From Saccoglossus kowalevskii (Eukaryota > Hemichordata > Enteropneusta > Harrimaniidae), in assembly GCF_000003605.2 (NCBI RefSeq), contig NW_003116458.1, forward strand, positions 105,649 through 124,564: DNA of 18,916 nt. Direction: 5' to 3'. Position numbers and translations under genes: made by a program. Under the pieces are notes generated by a model. That model was not told the origin of the DNA. It searched no databases and was given only the letters and a program-made list of their open reading frames with translations. Shown in pieces: positions 7,601 to 14,365 of this stretch. Each line of letters begins with the position of its first letter. The stretch's first letter is position 1.

Positions 7601-9646
7601 CAACAATTAATACCAAAGACGTAAATTTGGCCGCCTCCGGATAATGTGCACAATTGCTGCGTTTACACGACAGCATTCTGTCGGAGCCTTACGGCTCGAG
7701 CCAACAAAAATAGCCGTCGTTGTATACGCGTTCGGCTCGAGCCAAGTTTGGCTCCAATAAACCCTCGGGGTTGAGCTCTTATAGGATTGGGCCCGACATG
7801 GCTCCGACCGTGTTAACGCATCGGGGCTCAACGATAGCGACATAAATTATCTCGTCCCACCAATGACTATACTACTCGAATGGTGCCACACTGTGCGGAC
7901 AACTGGAGATGAACGAATGGTAGCATATTCGCTGCATCCTTGCTCGTCTAATTTGAGCGTACCTGTTTCTCAAGCAAAAGTATATTCGCCCTGACATGCA
8001 TCGTGCCATGTAAAGAAACACATGCACGACGCCAAAATCACAAAATGGCACTTACTCGAAGAAATATGGTTGGCCATATATGTCTGTCTTTTGCCAATCT
8101 GATTAAAATGGTCTTTTGCGTACTTTTTCAGCTGAACAATAATAGTCGACAATTCTAGGCCAGGTAGAGTGTCAAAATAATATACATACATATACATTTG
8201 TTGGAATTTCTTCTAATTCCTTGTAAGTGATATTGGAACCAATCAGCATATTTCGAGTTTAACAACGTATGGGTCAATATAGCTACCTAAAATGCCTTAA
8301 AATTTGACACACATTGCGAGTCTGCCTATTTTGTAGTTGACTGTGGCGTTCAAATTTATTTTGAGAAGCCAATACATTTTTTTCTATATTTGAGCGTCTT
8401 TTTTTAGCGTTAGTTATTTTTTACATGTTTTTCAGAATGTATTACTAGTAATTAAATATGGGGTACGATAGCAATACAGATTCTATTCTATTCTATTCTA
8501 TTCTATTCTATTCTATTCTATTCTATTCTATTCTATTCTATTCTATTCTATTCTATTCTATTCTATTCTACAACGCCATTTGCGAATGGTCGCCCGTGTT
8601 TCCTCCGCCATGTTTAAGTCTATTTACGCCGGTGTACTAGTAACATTTTTTTAACCTCTCTACGTTGCCGTAACGTGTTTTCACTTCTGTTTTTCTCTCA
8701 CGTTGACGTAAGTTACGTCGTCGTAAAACGACACAAAAACAGATGTAAACACTGTATATGTTGACCATAGTGGTAATTAGAGACATAACTCATTATGCCA
8801 CGCAATGTGGGGTAGAACACTCACTCTTACAGCACTGATATCGGGCACGTGCAATGAGCGACACTTCAATGAAAACTAGTCGTTCGTTACATTCGAGCGA
8901 TGTTGTCGAATTTTATATTTCCCAGAATAATTAGATAGCAATTTCAATTTGTCAATTTCAACGGCAAAAACGCATAAGAATAAAAATCGAAAGCTACTGT
9001 TCGTGGTGAAAATAATTCACGCGACATTTTCTGACAGTTACACATTACATTCTTGTAACACCAGGAGCAACACAGACTGAAAAGGGGAGTGTGGGGTGCG
9101 AAGGTCGCCCTCCAACGATAACGTTGTACTGAACATCCAGACAATTTTAACTACGCTACTCAAACCCCAAAACAAGAAAAAATAGCGATTGCATTTTTAT
9201 TAATCTTTCTCAAAAAATCGTCCTCACAATAACTACATCTACGTCTATTTCATGGCGATAGAATATCAGCTTGGTCGTCAAGTTTGGTTTGGCCGTCGAA
9301 TCGGACAGTTGCCTTATTCGTGTGAGGAACAATACGATACTGGGAGTAGGTCGAGTTGCGAATCCAGGGTTACGTGAAAACATTTTGTGGTCAGCAGAAT
9401 ACGTATTAGTCACTTGGATTCGACCTTTACGTGTTTATACCCACATCCCATATCGCCATTCATTTAACACCCTTGGTGGTTTTACGGCCGATCGTAAATT
9501 CGTTTCATCAAGTTTTTTCAATGGGTTGACATACTTTACTTACCCAAATTAAGCTGCCATGGAGCTAAACCATTATCTTGCGTGTGTACTCCATTGTCCA
9601 ATAAACTTACGACAAGAAAAAAGCTCACGAGAAACGCCAGATGCAT
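1370..9646 (-). CDS. Secreted astacin-family zinc metalloprotease with C-terminal kringle (8 exons, complete)
   Basis: The spliced CDS joins 9646-9544, 8154-8056, 6918-6847, 4554-4369, 3718-3598, 2877-2757, 2420-2123 and 1635-1370: 1266 nt, 421 aa plus TAA. Every intron is GT-AG and all phases agree. Seen: a signal peptide (about 1-22), a propeptide (about 23-130) containing FEGD (Asp112), a basic cluster RRNRR (126-130), and a catalytic domain beginning LWKNGNVPYQ (about 139). Zinc ligands are His222, His226 and His232 in HEIGHALGFWHEQSR, with general base Glu223 and Met-turn SIMHY (Met279, Tyr281). All four family cysteines are present; by family rule they pair 173-327 and 195-214. A six-cysteine kringle spans 336-421. 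Astacins are secreted or membrane-bound endopeptidases that cut matrix proteins, growth factors or other secreted substrates; the substrate here is unknown. NKT (170) and NDT (376) are possible N-glycosylation sites. There is no CUB, EGF, ShK or transmembrane segment. No ortholog name can be assigned. Confidence 0.93.
1636..2122 (-). other. Intron 7 (487 bp, phase 1) between protease and kringle
   Basis: The intron is bounded by GTAAGTTAC and TTTTAACCTACAG. A minus-strand open frame of about 90 codons (2103-1828) lies wholly inside it. It matches neither domain and is not needed to join exons 7 and 8 in phase. Retention would end the protein at TAG 2105-2103, before the kringle. Confidence 0.9.
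2123..2420 (-). CDS. Exon 7: Met-turn and C-terminal subdomain of astacin domain
   Basis: This 298-bp exon encodes residues 235-333. It begins SRLDRDKYVHV, directly continuing HEIGHALGFWHEQ, and includes the Met-turn YDYNSIMHYG (Met279, Tyr281 as fifth zinc ligand) and the conserved end LGQRVALSELDIAQARELYGC (split here at residues 307-326 and Cys327). The acceptor is TTAACAG|AGTCG and the donor is CACGAC|GTAAGT (phase 1). Reading through the donor meets an in-frame TAG at 2105-2103 after only a few codons. Confidence 0.97.
2421..2756 (-). other. Intron 6 (336 bp, phase 0)
   Basis: The intron is bounded by GTAAAGG and CATTAACAG and splits the zinc-binding signature between Gln234 and Ser235. 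There is no other content of note. Confidence 0.9.
2757..2877 (-). CDS. Exon 6: astacin zinc-binding helix
   Basis: This exon encodes residues 195-234. It opens CWSYVGRQGGKQRLSVGNGC (the GCWSYVG signature, Cys195 and Cys214) and continues to AHEIGHALGFWHEQ, the HExxHxxGxxHE zinc motif: ligands His222, His226 and His232, general base Glu223. The acceptor is TTTTGTTTTAG|GTGC. The donor CAG|GTAAAG falls inside the signature after HEQ (phase 0), and the next exon completes it as SRLDRD. Confidence 0.97.
2878..3597 (-). other. Intron 5 (720 bp, phase 2)
   Basis: The intron is bounded by GTGAGTGG and TTTTGTTTTAG. It contains a GC-rich patch with G- and C-runs at about 2985-3085, probably a repeat fragment. 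No exon is seen. Confidence 0.85.
2985..3085. repeat. GC-rich patch with imperfect inverted ends, probable repeat fragment
   Basis: TTAGGGGGAGGCGCGCC (2994-3010) is imperfectly complementary (13 of 17) to GGAGCGCACCCCCCTTA (3066-3082). The patch stands out from the AT-rich intron around it and resembles transposon-derived sequence. No family is assigned. Confidence 0.4.
3598..3718 (-). CDS. Exon 5: N-terminal subdomain of astacin catalytic domain
   Basis: This 121-bp exon encodes residues 155-193 and shared codons. It contains AAKIAIQQAIAHWENKTC and DEDHDYIHFVPDYG, matching the family pattern of an amphipathic helix ending in W...TC (Cys173, pairs with the last catalytic Cys) followed by the DYI.F strand. 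The acceptor is CTTCCATGCAG|ATGAT (phase 1) and the donor is TATGG|GTGAGT (phase 2). NKT at 170-172 is a possible glycosylation sequon. Confidence 0.92.
3719..4368 (-). other. Intron 4 (650 bp, phase 1)
   Basis: The intron is bounded by GTAAGTCAAG and TTCCATGCAG. I see nothing recognisable in it. Confidence 0.85.
4369..4554 (-). CDS. Exon 4: aspartate-switch propeptide and start of mature enzyme
   Basis: This 186-bp, phase 1-1 exon encodes residues 93-153. It contains SPFFEGDIVV, matching the FxGD segment of astacin propeptides whose Asp (here Asp112) occupies the zinc site in the zymogen. A basic run follows, KGRRNRRALTRSRK (124-137), then LLWKNGNVPYQ, equivalent to the LWPNGxVPY start of the catalytic domain. 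Furin-like or tryptic maturation within the basic run is inferred. The acceptor is CGTCCCCTCCTTAG|GTTC and the donor is CTGA|GTAAGT. Confidence 0.9.
4555..6846 (-). other. Intron 3 (2292 bp, phase 1)
   Basis: The longest intron is bounded by GTATGT and CCTCCTTAG. It contains two TGACGTCA palindromes near 6616 and 6690 and a short hairpin, CACAAAGT-A-ACTTTGTG, at 5105-5121. Otherwise it is AT-rich with no recognisable exon on either strand. Open frames near 5584-5821 on the plus strand show no family signature. Confidence 0.75.
6616..6697. promoter_or_regulatory. Two CRE-like palindromes in intron 3
   Basis: TGACGTCA occurs at 6616-6623 and again at 6690-6697, 74 bp apart and about 230 bp or less from exon 3. 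This is the consensus site for CREB/ATF factors. The surroundings are GC-rich relative to the intron (GCGCGCCGTC, GGGCGCGATT), so a short repeat is an alternative explanation. Regulation of this gene is not shown. Confidence 0.35.
6847..6918 (-). CDS. Exon 3: short two-cysteine propeptide exon
   Basis: This 72-bp, phase 1-1 exon encodes residues 69-91 plus the shared codons, including ACPKFLAREGLCPKRKPGG. The acceptor is TTATTTTAACAG|GCGCA and the donor is GATG|GTATGT. Only this frame is open: the other two contain stops. It is also the only frame that joins neighbouring exons in phase, giving ...HISSSACPKF and LMDGSGVPYV at the junctions. The two cysteines are eight residues apart in CP contexts and might form a small disulfide loop. 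I do not recognise the motif. Because it is small and symmetric, it is the least certain exon and a candidate for alternative use. Confidence 0.7.
7093..7124. repeat. Perfect 10-bp-arm hairpin
   Basis: ACTACTAGTC (7093-7102) and GACTAGTAGT (7115-7124) are perfect inverted copies around a 12-base loop. It lies in intron 2 and has no known role. Confidence 0.6.
7658..7820. mobile_element. MITE-like element with terminal inverted repeats
   Basis: The ends TGCGTTTACACG (7658-7669) and CGTGTTAACGCA (7809-7820) are inverted copies with one mismatch in 12. Just inside each end, GTCGGAGCC is shared in inverted orientation. The body carries two copies of the palindrome GGCTCGAGCC (7693-7702, 7734-7743) and a GCCAA/TTGGC stem. 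At 163 bp with no coding capacity it fits a non-autonomous element; no target duplication was identified. Confidence 0.5.
8056..8154 (-). CDS. Exon 2: propeptide segment
   Basis: This 99-bp exon has phase 1 at both ends and encodes residues 35-68, including STIIVQLKKYAKDHFNQIG, with no cysteine. The acceptor is ACTCTACCTGGCCTAG|AATTG and the donor is TTCGA|GTAAGTGCC. No known domain is recognised. It lies between signal peptide and catalytic domain, where astacins carry an inhibitory propeptide of variable length. The frame is fixed by phase agreement on both sides. Because the exon is symmetric, skipping it would keep the reading frame. Confidence 0.8.
8155..9543 (-). other. Intron 1 (1389 bp, phase 1)
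   Basis: The intron runs from GTAAGT at 9543 to CCTAG at 8155. It holds the (TTCTA)18 microsatellite and a stretch around 8660-8735 rich in ACGT and CGTAA words. I see no conserved coding exon; the short open frames in it lack family motifs. Confidence 0.8.
8481..8570. repeat. Perfect (TTCTA)18 microsatellite
   Basis: Eighteen uninterrupted copies of TTCTA span 90 bp in intron 1. On the gene's sense strand this is (TAGAA)18. The absence of interruptions suggests a young and probably length-variable tract. Confidence 0.98.
9544..9646 (-). CDS. Exon 1: start codon and signal peptide
   Basis: This exon encodes residues 1-34 plus one base of codon 35. The N-terminus reads MHLAFLVSFFLVVSLLDNG, a classic signal peptide with a hydrophobic core of about 14 residues; cleavage is likely near residues 19-22. 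The donor is TTG-G|GTAAGT (phase 1). This ATG is chosen because an in-frame TAA lies upstream with no intervening in-frame Met, and because no ATG in any frame occurs between the predicted transcription start (9904) and here. The context GTGAGATGC has a purine at -3. Confidence 0.88.
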
Positions 9647-9904
9647 CTCACTCGCTAAGTGAAGTCTCTGTGTGTATAGACAGTCGCGACAGGGTTGAGG
9701 TTAATCAACTGCTGAGAATGAGATGTCAGCAGAATTACTATTCAAACACTCGTTGGTGTTCTGAGGCGATTCCAGGCTTTGTCAAATCGACGCAATGCGC
9801 GGATTCCCACTCTACCCGGTAAAGCTGCAGCCGCCGTTCAGTGGAAAATCTGTGGTCCGATCGATCAACTAACTGGCGCAAGTGAGTTCAATCGTTGTGG
9901 AACT
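9647..9904 (-). other. Predicted 5' UTR
   Basis: This stretch runs from the predicted initiator to the start codon, assuming no 5' UTR intron. It contains no ATG on the minus strand, so the signal-peptide ATG would be the first AUG of the mRNA. It includes a small palindrome, GTCGCGAC, at 9683-9690. Confidence 0.5.
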
Positions 9905-9934
9905 GACTCGTATACCCCCTTCCGCCTTTTTATA
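9901..9934 (-). promoter_or_regulatory. TATA box and initiator of the astacin-kringle gene
   Basis: On the minus strand TATAAAAA lies at 9934-9927 and TCAGTTC, which fits the YYANWYY initiator, at 9906-9900 with its A at 9904. The first T of the TATA box is 30 bases from that A, the canonical spacing. The site is 258 bases upstream of the start codon. The start site is predicted, not observed. Confidence 0.65.
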
Positions 9935-10531
9935 CAGCGTTGTGTGTGTTTGTGGTTCTTTTCGGCGATTTCAGAAGCTTTATGACGTTTTTATAGGAGC
10001 TTCAAAAGCAAGTGCGCTATTTAATTGATACATACTGAGTTTCCTGCACGGCCTCTTGGCGCTGCAGCGCTCCAGGCAAGGTCACTAGGGGGTACGTAAC
10101 AGCACATAAAAAGGGGAAGGGTCAGACAAACATTCTGATATATGAGATCATTATGAAAAGAGTGAAGCGTCGCTATCATTGGCTGATCAAAAGGGATGTT
10201 GCAACTTAGAGTGGTTGACATGACTGAATGGTGAAGTCGCCAACTTGAAAGCAAGGCAGGCACAGTCAAATGTTTGAAACCATAATAGCAGACATAAAAC
10301 GTACACATTACGTTGGGAGTAAACGAGTCCGAATGACAATAGACTACAGGAAAAAATAGTTTATACTACCCGGGAAAAACCTTAAAATACACCTAAATAA
10401 TTTGCATCAATCTTGGCGTATCCTGTCAACTGTCTTGTCATGCGATGCCACGTCCGTTATGGTGCGTCGTTTAATAAAATAATTGAGTTTCTGTTAACAC
10501 TGGCCTTTTTGAGGCAAATTATTTTTTCGAT

Positions 10532-10570
10532 GCGATTATGCCCTCAAAACTTTCATGGATGCGCTACAAT
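10532..10570 (+). repeat. 39-bp dispersed direct repeat, copy 1
   Basis: This copy begins GCGATTATGCCCTCAAAACT and ends GCGCTACAAT. It matches 11252-11290 at 36 of 39 positions in the same orientation. Confidence 0.85.
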
Positions 10571-10594
10571 GTCATATAAATCGTTAACGGACAA

Positions 10595-10722
10595 TTATCG
10601 TCTAATAAAATCTAATGAAATGTTGGCATCACTAACTCGTGTTACGGTTTTTCTCGGATATTATCGTCCGATAAAGTCTCAGTTATTCAACTCAGACATT
10701 TTTGGACATAATCAGACGATAA
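10595..10722. repeat. Cluster of inverted TTATCGTC / GACGATAA words
   Basis: TTATCGTC occurs at 10595-10602 and 10661-10668, the latter inside the palindrome TTATCGTCCGATAA (10661-10674). The complement GACGATAA lies at 10715-10722. It may be a degenerate fold-back or a set of binding sites; I cannot tell which. Confidence 0.35.
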
Positions 10723-11251
10723 CATCGAAGAAAAACGAACTGTCCCATTAGTTGCCCAGTCAGACCTGTCTAACTTAGACATTTTCAGACTATCATGATA
10801 TCGGATAACGTTAAAAAGTGCAATGCCGCGTATACTCAAAACTTAATTCCCGCCATTGCCACAATGTTATCGTAGTTCACAAAGCGTAGTTGGTCAAACA
10901 AAGGTAAACCTCGCCGCACCCTAATTCCTGATACAGTTATCAGGAGCAATAAAATATATGTATTAACGGGAGATCAGTGTGTTACTTAGATTTTCTCAAT
11001 GGGGGACTGTTTATGTATGACACCTGTTTAAAAGTTATGACAAGCTTAAAACATGGGATGATCTTTATTCTTTTAAATTAAGTCACCCACCTTTGTGGCA
11101 GGGAATTATCTCTGCTCTCCCATCAATGTTTAAAACTTCATAAATTTTTATAGCGCCCAGAATACCAGTTGGCATTACTGGTCATTATTGTCCAATTTTA
11201 CTATCTCAACAATTGTCACACGAAAATCGTAAATGTCACATTATTTAGCTA

Positions 11252-11290
11252 GCGATTATGCCCTCAAAACTTTCATGAAGGCGCGACAAT
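11252..11290 (+). repeat. 39-bp dispersed direct repeat, copy 2
   Basis: This copy shares the first 26 bases exactly with 10532-10570 and ends GCGCGACAAT. The flanking sequence is not shared, so this looks like a short conserved block and not a duplicated long segment. Confidence 0.85.
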
Positions 11291-13115
11291 TAGCTGTAAT
11301 TTAGCTAATTCAAGATGCAGGTAATTTAACAGAAAGTATATTCTCACAGGGGGATAGTCAACACTTTAGCTAAATTAAGATTCTGTAAATTCATGCCAAG
11401 AGTCAAATCCGCTAAAATTGCATGCAGCTATTTCAACGTGTTCTACAGTATTGTATATAGATTACACTCTCAATCAGTGCTCTTTTATAAGAATAAGTAT
11501 GAGACTACTGTGAATGCACACACTCAATTTTCATACGAATTGCCATGAACAAACAAAACATGGGAGACAAACAATTTAGTAGTACTTAATGAATGTACGT
11601 ATTAATTATTTACGAGTCAAGGTTGAAAGGAATCAATATAGTACTTAGTAGCATTACAATAATAAACCAAGTAGAATATGTTATATCAAAATAAAACAGC
11701 ACTCCGACAAAATATCAAAATAAATGGAAAGATTTTAACATTTAAACCCAAATGTTTCTTTTCACTTGTGAACACAAACTGTATGCGTTTTGACCTCTTG
11801 CTAATTTACATTATTTTGCATAGTAATATGCAAAGTAAGATTACTGAATAAAATGAAACAAAACATAAAAAAACACTAATAGCGACAATTCTTTTGTAAA
11901 TAATTGTCGTTGGTGTAAAGACACACGTTTGTCCAAGGTTTGTCCAATCAAAGTTGTGACGACTCCCATTTAACTTTACACCTACCAAGTGACGACCGTC
12001 ACTATTTTTCATAACTTTTATAATTTAAGTCATGTTTGCGTAGCTTAGGTTTAGTAAAGAAGGAAGGTGTGGTAATAATATTAATATTATAGTATTCTGA
12101 GACCATTCCTATCCACTTTGCTAACCCTAAGCGTTGCAAACATTTCTAAGTCTCATGATGTATGATGTTATTTCTACTTTGATTTAATTAAACTTGAATT
12201 AAAACGCAATTCTATGTTGAACTACATTGTAATTTAGAGTCGCGTTTTAATCCAAACATAACGCAACTATATTAAAACTTAATTCAAATATTCTTTCTTA
12301 AGCTTACTAGTGTAAATATTTCTTTTAACAATTAAAATAATAGAATTCAACAAATTTGAAATTCTCCTAATATTATTGCTATGCTGATAGTCTATTTGTG
12401 CAACTCATACGAGTTTGCCCGAATATTTGTCATATTTGTCACTTCACACTCCGAGAATACCTGTACTAGTGCCTCCCTAGCTGTTTTGGCGATGTATATA
12501 GAGATTAGAGGCCAGAAGAGGGGGACTTATGTCAAATAACATTGAGTTCATATAAAGTTTTCCATGCCAATTCACGTAGTTTGCTGTATATGGTCACTGA
12601 AAATAGCATCGTATAAAGAAATTCCATTATGACGTCTTTACATTGAAAAGGATTATTGAATGAAGACGGGCTAGAAGCTGTAGAAGTGACGGCAAAATAT
12701 CGTTTAGAGGTAACATTGCGGATTAGTTTTTGTGTGGAAGATGACAAAACTACCAAATTGTCGTTGTCAAAAATACAGACAGGACTGACCCAAAATGCTG
12801 TTAGTACCTATTTTCCAGTGGAATGGCCGATATTATACCTAACTGGTGTAATACAATAAATTCAACTCATTGTTACAGTAGCGAGTTTTATAGAGGTTTA
12901 CCAAAATGGGGCCGACCGAGAAGCACGTACGGTCACTACTCGACATCCCTGTTGACACCTTGAGTAAGGACGCCGTCACCCATTGAATCTCAGCAATTGA
13001 CGGACAGTAGGTGGTTGTCTCTTTAACGGTTTGTTAAAAACACTATGCCACGAAAATTACTCTTTGTACTTCAAAACTGCTGTCAAAAAACAATTTTGGG
13101 AGCCATCCAAGTACC

Positions 13116-13169
13116 CGCGACTTAGCCGAATCGCGACTTACCGAGGCGCGACTTAGCGAGGGGTCACTG
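13116..13169 (-). mobile_element. Terminal region of a pogo/Tigger-like DNA transposon
   Basis: Three tandem subterminal copies of CGCGACTTAGCGAGG-type sequence (13116-13131, 13132-13146, 13147-13161) lead to an end that reads, on the minus strand, TA|CAGTGACCCCTCGCTAAG. CAGT ends with a flanking TA dinucleotide are typical of pogo/Tigger elements. The opposite end is not certain; TACAGTAGCGAG near 12875 is a weak candidate. No transposase frame is seen. Confidence 0.4.
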
Positions 13170-13871
13170 TACTAGATCATTAAAGTTTAGGCTAGTGACG
13201 CTGAAGTCTCCTCAACTTCTAATTTCACTTTTAAAATTAAAAATGTCAGAAATATTCAAGCCTGTAAAAAATTAGTTCCGGATATACTTACTTATAATTG
13301 TTGTTATTTGTATCAGACCAAACATTTACAATTTCACGGTTAAAATGAGGTACTAGTATACGGACACCGAGTGCTCCGGCTGTCAAAATTGCATTGGATA
13401 TGTTGGCCATTAACTGACCCTAGACAGTGGTCTATAATTAGTGAACATGGACTTGAATGACAAGATAAATATTGTTTGACCTATCTCACAGAAGTATTAT
13501 TTTAATTCCATCTTGGCCTATGTCATCAATCATCGTGTCGCGTGTAAATCTGTCATGCCAATTCCACAAAAAATGTTGTGTTGACGTGCTTGATATCACG
13601 TTTTTGATAATGTACAAATTATTATTCATAGGTTGCACATTTTCCTATACTGCAGAACACTTGTTAAACATGTCCATGTTCATACGCTGTATATATTAGA
13701 CTGACATAGTCGGGACTTCTTTTGTTTTACAAACAAAAATATAAAACTATCGTGACTGCGAAAGAAATCTGCAGGCGACCCCCTGCGTAGGAGTGAAAAC
13801 CGGAGCGGAATCACTCCGGTGATTATGCTAATTAAAAGTTGTTGACTAGCATTGACAACGAATCAAAGTGC

Positions 13872-13945
13872 AGTTGTATACGTCATATCTAGTTGTATAC
13901 GTCATATCTTATCTATATACGTCATATCTTATCTATGTACGTGAC
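13872..13945. repeat. Short tandem array, 19-20 bp unit
   Basis: Units of the type AGTTGTATACGTCATATCT repeat nearly four times, drifting to TATCTATATACGTCATATCT and a final partial unit. The array lies inside the fold-back element. Confidence 0.85.
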
Positions 13946-14132
13946 CTTTCATTTCTGAGGTCCCGGTGATTTTGAAAGACTACATGACAGGGACTGTGAC
14001 TACATATATACATTGGACATTTAAAACGACTTGCTGTCAGTAAACATGGATGAAAGTATCGCTTTTGCACTTTAATAGACAGTTAAAGTATCCATCTCTG
14101 TGATCGAATCGAAGCAACCTTTCACCCACCCA

Positions 14133-14189
14133 ATCATGAATAATCAATGACATCATGAATAATCAATGACATCATGAATAATTAATAGC
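14133..14189. repeat. Tandem array of three 19-bp units
   Basis: ATCATGAATAATCAATGAC is present twice exactly (14133-14151, 14152-14170), followed by a diverged third copy. It lies inside the right half of the fold-back element. Confidence 0.9.
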
Positions 14190-14365
14190 AATCAAATGCC
14201 TGTAGAAGCGTCCTGTCGGGATTTCTTTAGCGGTCAGATTAGTTTCACGATCACGCTAAAAGGACTGAAATAACAATTAATTATTTCTTTTTGTAAAACA
14301 AAAAAGAAGTCCCGACTTGGTCAGTCTACATATAATCCAACAATTTCGATTGGTGACATAGGCCA

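Larger units (their letters stand above)
6919..8055 (-). other. Intron 2 (1137 bp, phase 1)
   Basis: The intron is bounded by GTAAGTGCC and TTTTAACAG. It contains the MITE-like element at about 7658-7820 and the hairpin at 7093-7124. I see no coding exon. Confidence 0.75.
9935..12870. other. Upstream intergenic stretch, no gene recognised
   Basis: Open frames here are short and lack recognisable motifs or splice context. The stretch contains a 12-bp palindrome GCGCTGCAGCGC (10059-10070), the 39-bp direct repeat pair, a cluster of GATAA-containing inverted words (10595-10722) and an inverted pair around ATTAAAACGC (near 12197-12252). Confidence 0.6.
13514..14365. mobile_element. 852-bp imperfect fold-back element
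   Basis: Three collinear inverted blocks are seen. TGGCCTATGTCATCAATC (13514-13531) pairs with 14348-14365 (17 of 18). About 48 bases at 13691-13738 containing GACATAGTCGGGACTTC pair with 14286-14335. TGACTGCGAAAGAAATC (13753-13769) pairs with 14220-14236 (15 of 17). The left arm holds about 150 extra bases between its first two blocks. Open frames along both arms are shadows of this structure. It is probably a non-autonomous transposon; its outer boundaries are uncertain. Confidence 0.55.

Noticed and set aside
10413-10751. Plus-strand open frame of 112 codons
   Set aside because: It has no recognisable domain and overlaps the 39-bp repeat and the GATAA inverted cluster; composition does not look coding.
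12656-12859. Plus-strand frame starting MNEDGLEAVEVTAKYRLE
   Set aside because: The first part looks coding-like, but there is no family match, no clear upstream acceptor, and a stop after 67 codons.
13306-13425. Minus-strand ATG with about 40 codons ending at a GTAAGT donor (starts MANISNAIL)
   Set aside because: It is short, the donor overlaps a stop codon, and no partner exon or known motif was found.
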